Assembly: GCA_943788095.1 (NCBI GenBank)
Contig: CALSOZ010000013.1
Coordinates: 1-61,454, forward strand
DNA length: 61,454 nucleotides
Source of the DNA: an uncultured Flavobacteriaceae bacterium
GTDB taxonomy: Bacteria > Bacteroidota > Bacteroidia > Flavobacteriales > Flavobacteriaceae
Direction: 5' to 3'
This document shows, in pieces, positions 55,003 to 61,454 of this stretch. Below the pieces are notes generated by a model. It was not told the origin of the DNA. It ran no database searches and worked only from the letters and a program-made list of their open reading frames with translations. A program made the translations under genes and the position numbers. How positions within the stretch are numbered: position 1 is the stretch's first letter; the number at the start of each line of letters is the position of its first letter.

Positions 55003-57114
55003 TTATTTTTTTATTAGAATTTGTTTCAAGGCATCTTTTACATCTGTAACGGGATACTTACAGACGTTGTTTTGACAGACATAAATTGTTGTTTGACCCT
55101 TGACCAGTTTATTTTGTAGCAATGCCAAATTACCTTCTTTTTTTCCGCCTGATAAAAAAACGTTAGGAGTAAAGTGGGAATTAAATTCTTTTCGTTTGGC
55201 TTCAATATCATCACCTAAAATAGCAACCGAGTAGGGGGGACTTACCATCCAGCTCATTAAGACATCCCAATTGGAATAATACGGACCGCCTTTTAAGGCG
55301 TTTTCTTTTACATTACTGAGCATCTGTTTGGAGAGTTCAACATAATTTGTATCGTAATAATACTGCCCTAAGACAAATAAGTTTTTGGCTATTTGAGAAT
55401 TTGAGGCCGGCATGACATTGTCCGAAATTTCCATTTTTCTGGCAATCAATTTTGGATCCAGATCCGAGGTGTAATAAAACATCCCACGCGACTCGTTATA
55501 AAAATGTACAATCGCATAATCCGTTAATTGTTTGGCAGTTTCTAACCATGATTCATCAAAGGTGTTCTGATACAAGGCGATAAATGCTTCGATCGTAAAA
55601 GCATAATCATCTAAAAAAGCATTGATCGATTTTTTACCATCTTTATAACTTCTAGATAATCGATGATCAGATGCTTTTACTTTTGTGATGATAAACTTCG
55701 CGTTTTTTAGTGCGCTTTCTAAATATTTTTTATCGTCAAAAACAGCATAGGCATCCACATACGATTTTAGCATGAGCGCATTCCAGGAGGTAATGATTTT
55801 ATCATCCAAGGCGGGTCTGATTCGTTTTTCTCGTTCTCTTAAAAGAATCTTCTTAGATTTTTTGATGGTCGTTTGTAGCGCAGTTTCCGAACGATTATAG
55901 CGGGCTGCAAACGCAGTATCGGAATCTGATTTAAATAATATATTGATGCCGTTTTCCCAATTTCCCGATTCCTCAACATTGTAATAGTCCAGGATTAAAT
56001 CGGCATCAGCCACCAAAAGTTGTTGTAATTCTTGATAAGACCAGACATAGTATTTCCCTTCTTCTCCTTCGCTATCAGCATCTAAGGAGGCATAGAAACC
56101 ACCTTCTTTAGACGTTAATTCACGTTCTATAAACTCTAAAGTTTCACGGACAATGGTTTTATAATAGGGTTTTTTTGTTTGTTGATAAGCAGCAGCATAC
56201 AAGCTGACGAGTTGAGAATTATCATACAGCATTTTTTCGAAATGGGGAACTTTCCATTGGTCATCGGTTGAATAGCGCGAAAATCCGCCACCAATTTGGT
56301 CGTAAATTCCCCCATTGGCCATTTTATCTAATGTTAAGGTAACGGCTTTTATGGCTTCTGGATTTGGATTTAAAAAATTATAGAGGAGTAAAAACTGATA
56401 TCCAACGGGCAATGGAAATTTTGGAGCCCCAATGTATCCGCCTTCAGTTACATCTATACTTGGTTTCCAGTTTTTAAAAACAAGATCTAAATCCAACATT
56501 GAAACCGTTTTAATTTCAGAACTTAAAAAAGTAAGTTCGTTTGCCTGAATACCGTCAGTAAGTTGCTTGGCTTGTTGTTCTGTTTTTTCGGGATTGGCTT
56601 TTACAAATTCCGATATTTTAGTCAACAAATCTAGCCATTGATTTTTCCTGAAATAGGTTCCGCCATACAAAGGGCGACCATCGGGTAGGGCAATACAATT
56701 TAAAGGCCAGCCACCACTACCAGTAATCAGTTGAATGGCATCCATGTATATTTGGTCAATATCGGGACGTTCCTCTCTATCGACTTTAATTGAAATAAAA
56801 TGGTCGTTCATAAATTTGGCAACTTCTTCATCTTCAAAACTTTCATGTTCCATCACATGACACCAATGACAGGCCGCATACCCAATGCTAACAATGATTA
56901 ATTTGTTTTCTTTTGTTGCTTTATCTAAAGCTTCTTGCCCCCAAGGATACCAGTTAACAGGATTGTGTGCATGTTGCAACAAATAGGGGCTGGTCTCATT
57001 TATAAGTTGATTTGTATGTGGATGTGTACTCGTGTTTTTATTCATTTTTTGGTGTTGTCTACATGAAACAAAAGCTATCAAACTAACAAGTAAAAAATAG
57101 TTATTTAGTTTCAT
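55003..57114 (-). CDS. thioredoxin domain lipoprotein, YyaL/DUF255
   Basis: A 703-residue protein with lipobox LIAFVSC (residues 12-18). Residues 35-200 hold the DUF255 thioredoxin-like domain: [20 protein letters not shown], then [19 protein letters not shown] (CxxC), [10 protein letters not shown] and [15 protein letters not shown]. The rest is a six-hairpin-like helical domain ([45 protein letters not shown]). The family is close to human SPATA20; its role is not firmly known. The lipid anchor would place this copy outside the inner membrane. Confidence 0.9.
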   Translation of the reverse strand: MKLNNYFLLVSLIAFVSCRQHQKMNKNTSTHPHTNQLINETSPYLLQHAHNPVNWYPWGQEALDKATKENKLIIVSIGYAACHWCHVMEHESFEDEEVAKFMNDHFISIKVDREERPDIDQIYMDAIQLITGSGGWPLNCIALPDGRPLYGGTYFRKNQWLDLLTKISEFVKANPEKTEQQAKQLTDGIQANELTFLSSEIKTVSMLDLDLVFKNWKPSIDVTEGGYIGAPKFPLPVGYQFLLLYNFLNPNPEAIKAVTLTLDKMANGGIYDQIGGGFSRYSTDDQWKVPHFEKMLYDNSQLVSLYAAAYQQTKKPYYKTIVRETLEFIERELTSKEGGFYASLDADSEGEEGKYYVWSYQELQQLLVADADLILDYYNVEESGNWENGINILFKSDSDTAFAARYNRSETALQTTIKKSKKILLREREKRIRPALDDKIITSWNALMLKSYVDAYAVFDDKKYLESALKNAKFIITKVKASDHRLSRSYKDGKKSINAFLDDYAFTIEAFIALYQNTFDESWLETAKQLTDYAIVHFYNESRGMFYYTSDLDPKLIARKMEISDNVMPASNSQIAKNLFVLGQYYYDTNYVELSKQMLSNVKENALKGGPYYSNWDVLMSWMVSPPYSVAILGDDIEAKRKEFNSHFTPNVFLSGGKKEGNLALLQNKLVKGQTTIYVCQNNVCKYPVTDVKDALKQILIKK

Positions 57115-57181
57115 AAGACATTATAGTTCATTCATAATAGGCGAAGAAAATACTGGGGCGTTGCTTCGGGATAAATATAAC

Positions 57182-57214
57182 AAAAAAAGCATCCAATTAA
57201 GGATGCTTTTTTTG
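57182..57214 (-). terminator. Terminator of dnaN
   Basis: The minus strand reads GCATCC TTAATT GGATGC followed by seven T. A run of A on the other side makes it work in both directions. It lies just past the dnaN stop at 57239. Confidence 0.85.
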
Positions 57215-57238
57215 TTATATTTATTTATATTATTTCTG

Positions 57239-58357
57239 TTAGCTATTCAACATTACTGGCATGACTAGCATCGTAACCGTTTCACCTGCATCCAAGCCAT
57301 CAATAGGGGTTAAGATACCTGCACGGTTTGGCATACTCATTTCTAGTTGCACATCATCGGCATTTAAATTGCTTAGCATTTCCGATAAGAATCGGGAGTT
57401 AAATCCAATTTGCATATCATCTCCTTGGTAATCACATGTTAAGCGTTCTTCTGCTTTGTTACTGTAATCGATATCTTCTGCAGAAATATTTAATTCGGCA
57501 CCCGCAATTTTTAAACGAATTTGATGGGTGGTTTTATTTGAAAATATAGAAACTCGTCGTACCGAGTTTAAAAATTGGTTACGTCCAATCGTTAAGTGAT
57601 TTGGGTTTTCTTTTGGAATTACCGCTTCATAGTTTGGGTATTTCCCATCGATCAATCGACAGATTAATATCGAATTTTCAAACGAAAATTTAGCGTTAGA
57701 ATCGTTATACTCAATAGTGACATCATCATCACTCCCAAGTAAAATTCCTTTTAATAAATTTAATGGTTTTTTAGGCATGATAAATTCTGCCGTTTCATTG
57801 GCAGTCACATCGGTACGAGAATATTTTACCAATTTATGAGCATCCGTTGCAACAAAGGTTAAACTTTCTGTTGAAAACTGAAAAAACACACCACTCATCA
57901 CCGGTCGTAAATCATCGTTACCCGCTGCAAAAATAGTTTTAGAAATAGCTGTCGCTAAAATATCGGCACTCAGTACAGTGGTGCTTGGACTGTCTAATGA
58001 AATGGCTTTAGGAAATTCATCGGCACTGGCATACGCCAATGCATATTTTCCATGATTAGAGCTAATTTCAATCGTGTTATTTTCCTCAATCACAAATGTT
58101 AGTGGTTGCTCTGGAAAGGTTTTAAGCGTTTCTAACAAGAGTTTAGCTGGAATTGCAACACTGCCTTCGCTATCACTTTCAACTTCCAAGGTCGTTGCCA
58201 TAGTCGTTTCTAGGTCACTTGCAGAGACAGTTAGTTTTGAATGCTCTAATTCAAACAAGAAATTATCTAAGATAGGCAGGGTATTAGAATTGTTAATCAC
58301 GCCCCCTAGGACTTGAAGTTGTTTTAGTAAATACGTACTGGAAACTATAAATTTCAT
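57239..58357 (-). CDS. dnaN: DNA polymerase III beta subunit (sliding clamp)
   Basis: A 372-residue clamp. It starts MKFIVSSTYLLKQLQVLGGV. It shows NTLPILDNFLFELEHSKLTV, ASDLETTMATTLEV, VSGVFFQ-like MSGVFFQFSTESLTFVATDAHKL and the ending ETVTMLVMPVML, which matches the clamp C-terminus. Three repeated domains of about 120 residues fit. It is in a minus-strand run with the DUF62 gene, but 130 bases separate them. Confidence 0.96.
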   Translation of the reverse strand: MKFIVSSTYLLKQLQVLGGVINNSNTLPILDNFLFELEHSKLTVSASDLETTMATTLEVESDSEGSVAIPAKLLLETLKTFPEQPLTFVIEENNTIEISSNHGKYALAYASADEFPKAISLDSPSTTVLSADILATAISKTIFAAGNDDLRPVMSGVFFQFSTESLTFVATDAHKLVKYSRTDVTANETAEFIMPKKPLNLLKGILLGSDDDVTIEYNDSNAKFSFENSILICRLIDGKYPNYEAVIPKENPNHLTIGRNQFLNSVRRVSIFSNKTTHQIRLKIAGAELNISAEDIDYSNKAEERLTCDYQGDDMQIGFNSRFLSEMLSNLNADDVQLEMSMPNRAGILTPIDGLDAGETVTMLVMPVMLNS

Positions 58358-58487
58358 CTGTGATGTATGTTATAAATTTAATAAAATGGGTTCTTACAAA
58401 TATATCTTTTTGAGGTTAATTATTAAAAGAAACTTATTAACATTAAAATGCTCATTTTTTGACACGAATGGACTTCATATTTTGAAC

Positions 58488-59324
58488 TTAATCTTTAAAG
58501 AAATTTACAGAAATTGTATCCATCATATTTAGTCCCAATAGAGTAGAAGCACTCCCAACAGTTGCTAAATTACTCCGATACACCGCAATCTCAAGATAGC
58601 CAGATGAATTAAATACCACCAATCCTTGTCCTTCGTTATGACGGGAATCAAACGGAATGTTAAAATCTACAATATCACTATAATGGTTAAAAATGCGTTT
58701 AAATTTGTGGTTTCGTGCCGAAATTTCAAAACGCCGACCTTTTTGAACCGTTTCAAAAAAGCGTTTTTTGATATTGGTGATCACATTTCCGTAATGATCA
58801 ATATAAATGATATTACCCACTAATTGATTGGTATCATCCTTTAAAATAGGGGCAATATTTTTAATGGGTTTGATTTCGCTGATAACCTTTCCAATGATTT
58901 CCAAAGTTCCACCACGAGCAATGTGTGCAGCAACTTTTACAAACACATCCAACACAGGGAAACTGGTAGAAATTTTATCGTGAATATTTATTTCTACAAT
59001 TTTTTGAGGATTGATTTCTGAACAAATCATACTCATAATCCCATTATTAGCACAAATAAAATAATGATCGTTTAACTGAATCGCAATGTGTTTATTTTCT
59101 GCACTTAGTTCCGAATCAACTCCAATAATATGGATGCTACCAACAGGAAAACTACTAAAAGCATTTTGAATCACAAATGCAGCTTCTAAAATACTAAACG
59201 GCGAAATGTTATGGGATACATCAACCACTTTAGCATCTGGAATTTCAGAAAGCAAAGCCCCTTTTACAGCGCCTGTAAAATGATCTTTTGTCCCAAAATC
59301 GGTCGTTAATGTGATGATGGCCAT
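58488..59324 (-). CDS. SAM hydroxide adenosyltransferase (DUF62)
   Basis: A 278-residue enzyme that splits S-adenosylmethionine with water to adenosine and methionine. It shows MAIITLTTDFGTKDHFTGAV at the start, VDVSHNISPFSILEAAFVI, HIIGVDSELSAENKHIAIQL, FICANNGIMSMIC and YIDHYGNVITNIKK. These match the SalL/DUF62 fold. It is divergent from phoH. Confidence 0.9.
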   Translation of the reverse strand: MAIITLTTDFGTKDHFTGAVKGALLSEIPDAKVVDVSHNISPFSILEAAFVIQNAFSSFPVGSIHIIGVDSELSAENKHIAIQLNDHYFICANNGIMSMICSEINPQKIVEINIHDKISTSFPVLDVFVKVAAHIARGGTLEIIGKVISEIKPIKNIAPILKDDTNQLVGNIIYIDHYGNVITNIKKRFFETVQKGRRFEISARNHKFKRIFNHYSDIVDFNIPFDSRHNEGQGLVVFNSSGYLEIAVYRSNLATVGSASTLLGLNMMDTISVNFFKD

Positions 59325-59501
59325 TGGCGCAACGTATTGAATTGTTTAAAAATATAATTGTAAAACTTGATCATTTAAGATATACAAATTTACATATTTT
59401 TTTGTTTTAAAATTTTATTAACAGTCCTAAATATTATACTAAATTGTCACTACTTTTATAACTTCGTACAGAATCACAAATCAACTTAAAAAGCACACCC
59501 T

Positions 59502-60457
59502 TTGAATGAACTAATTATTGAATTAACAGATATTACCCCAAAAGAATTTTTTGGGACACAAAATAAAAATATAACCCTTATTAAAACCTATTTTCCAAAA
59601 TTAAAAATAGTAGCACGAGGCACTAAAATCACGGCGTATGGAGATGATGATATGCTCGTAGAATTTGATAAACGCTTAAAAATGTTATTAAATCATTTCG
59701 AAAAATACAATACATTGGATGATAATATGATTGAACGTGTCCTCACAAGTAAGTCTAAAAAGGATTACGAAACGTCCAAAACAAGTGGCGATGTCATCGT
59801 ACATGGGGTGAATGGCCGGTTGATAAAAGCACAAACTGCCAACCAACGTAAACTCGTGGATAGTGTTCGAGAAAACGATATGGTGTTTGCCATTGGGCCT
59901 GCAGGAACCGGTAAAACTTACACAGGTGTTGCACTCGCAGTGAGAGCTCTTAAAAACAAAGAAGTCAAACGAATAATTTTGACCCGACCAGCCGTAGAAG
60001 CAGGTGAGAACCTCGGCTTTTTACCAGGCGATTTAAAAGAAAAACTAGACCCTTACATGCAACCTTTATATGATGCATTAAGAGATATGATTCCACCTGA
60101 AAAATTAGATAGTTATATCGAAAATGGTACGATTCAAATTGCACCTTTAGCATTTATGAGAGGTCGAACCTTAGACCATGCCTTTGTTATTTTAGATGAA
60201 GGTCAGAACACGACACATGCTCAAATGAAAAATGTTTTTTAACGCGAATGGGGAAAGATGCTAAGTTTCTCTTAACGGGAGATCCGGGTCAAATTGATTT
60301 ACCACGACGCACGATTTCAGGTTTAAAAGAAGCCCTTCTAATATTAAAAGATATAGAAGGCGTTGGCATGATTTTCTTAGACGACAAAGATGTAATTCGT
60401 CATAAATTGGTCAAAAAAGTAATTGAAGCTTATAAACACATTGAAAACAGAGACTAA
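59502..60457 (+). CDS. phoH: PhoH family ATPase, two adjacent indels
   Basis: A 318-residue PhoH-type P-loop ATPase, thought to act on RNA. Walker A is AIGPAGTGKTYTGVALAV (about residue 130), followed by RPAVEAGENLGFLPGDLKEK, Walker B AFVILDEGQNTTHAQMK and, in the next frame, GKDAKFLLTGDPGQIDLPRR. Two extra bases, one in an A run and one in a T run at 60229-60240, shift the frame by two. Without them the protein reads QMKMFLTRMGKDAKF. purC follows by 9 bases. Confidence 0.93.
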
Positions 60458-60466
60458 ATAAATAAC

Positions 60467-61421
60467 ATGAGTCATACCATTACCGATACCAATTTTAAGT
60501 TCCCAAATCAAACCAATCTTTACAAAGGGAAAGTTAGAGAAGTCTACTCAATAAATAACGATTTGTTAGTGATGGTGGCTACAGATCGCTTGTCGGCATT
60601 TGATGTGGTCATGCCAAAAGGCATCCCGTACAAAGGGCAAATTTTGAATCAAATCGCCACCAAAATGATGGCTGCTACCGCCGATATTGTCCCCAATTGG
60701 TTGGTTGCTACGCCCGATCCCAATGTGGCTGTTGGTCATTTATGTGAGCCGTACAAGGTTGAAATGGTCATACGCGGCTATATGTCGGGTCATGCGGCTC
60801 GTGAATATGCATCTGGAAAACGAGTCCTTTGTGGCGTCCCAATGCCCGAAGGTTTAAAAGAAAACGATGCGTTTCCAACCCCAATCATCACACCAGCAAC
60901 AAAAGCAGAAATGGGCGACCATGATGAAGATATTTCTAGAGCAGACATCCTAAGTCGAGGGATTGTTTCAGAAGCTGAGTATCTGGTTTTAGAAGATTAT
61001 ACGCGAAAATTATTTCAAAGAGGATCAGAAATAGCAGCTTCTAGAGGATTAATCTTAGTAGATACCAAATATGAATTCGGAAAAACCAAATCTGGAAAAA
61101 TTGTTTTGATTGATGAAATTCATACACCAGACTCCCTCACGGTATTTTTATGCGGATGGCTATCAAGCGCGTCAAGCTAATAATGAGCCTCAAAAACAGC
61201 TTTCCAAGGAGTTTGTTCGTCAATGGTTAATCAGCAATGATTTTCAAGGTCTGGAGGGGCAAACAGCCCCCACGATGGATGATGATTACATTACAACCGT
61301 AAGCGAACGCTACATAGAATTGTATGAAAACATTATAGGGGAAACTTTTGTAAAAGCCGATGTAACAGAGATTCAGTCCCGAATTGAAACGAACGTCCTT
61401 ACTTATTTAAAGTCTTTATAA
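60467..61421 (+). CDS. purC: SAICAR synthetase, one frameshift
   Basis: A 317-residue purine biosynthesis enzyme joining aspartate to CAIR. It shows [80 protein letters not shown] and DEIHTPDS, then in the next frame [12 protein letters not shown] and YLKSL at the end. One extra C in the run 61134-61136 breaks it; without it [11 protein letters not shown] reads through. It is the long Bacteroidota form, intact except for that base. Confidence 0.93.
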
Positions 61422-61454
61422 GCGTTTTTAATTTATAAGCTTTCTGTCTGAAAA

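Overview
The window looks like chromosomal DNA of a marine-type member of the Flavobacteriaceae (Bacteroidota). The DNA is AT-rich. Several promoters fit the Bacteroidota sigma-A pattern TTG-N19-TAnnTTTG. The gene set also fits: a fused alpha/beta 2-oxo acid dehydrogenase E1, DUF3822 beside rsmD, a thioredoxin/DUF6952 pair, and a DnaX without the zinc module. No tRNA, rRNA, CRISPR array, insertion sequence or prophage was seen. RNase P RNA and the small SRP RNA are both present.

Layout: 1-910 is the 3' part of rpsA. 1016-2775 is a minus-strand redox block (truncated globin, DUF6952, thioredoxin, peroxiredoxin). 2907-6889 holds nhaC and the E1 gene. 7054-9900 is a large secreted protein that looks like an inactive M1 peptidase joined to an outer-membrane barrel. 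9960-16492 is a minus-strand run of pcrA/uvrD, sua5, uvrA and a LOG-family gene. 16683-21373 holds a small membrane protein, recG, acpH (opposite strand) and glmM. 21382-24514 is a tight minus-strand operon (YHS protein, DoxX, ATP-grasp, DinB-like, NRDE/TANGO2) of unknown joint function. 24568-26541 holds broken genes for an LpxL-like acyltransferase, a rhomboid protease and a small membrane protein. 26631-32576 holds pdxH, a SixA-like phosphatase, miaE, dnaX, rnpB, rsmD, DUF3822 and a membrane protein. 32700-37223 holds a RecD-like helicase and a kdsB / CAT-like / kdnB / acyltransferase cluster that suggests 8-amino-Kdo lipid A chemistry. 37224-44855 holds yebC, an SDR, gcvT and thrC-thrB-thrA, preceded by a candidate Ile/Thr-rich leader peptide. 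45146-54676 holds glyA, lipoproteins, a thioesterase, a glutaminyl cyclotransferase, the SRP RNA, an SDR, a transaldolase and an ABC-F protein. 55003-61421 holds yyaL, dnaN, a DUF62 enzyme, phoH and purC.

Two short zones (about 690-2775 and 24460-26545) are dense in one-base indels. Single indels also break rpsA, E1, miaE, an SDR, tal and purC, and two break phoH. In nearly every case one inserted or lost base restores a fully conserved protein, and several of these genes are normally essential. I read most of these as sequence or assembly errors rather than real gene decay.

The observations most worth following are the putative thr leader peptide with its own promoter, the kdsB-kdnB locus, the YHS-DoxX-ATP-grasp-DinB-NRDE operon, and the pseudo-peptidase/beta-barrel fusion.
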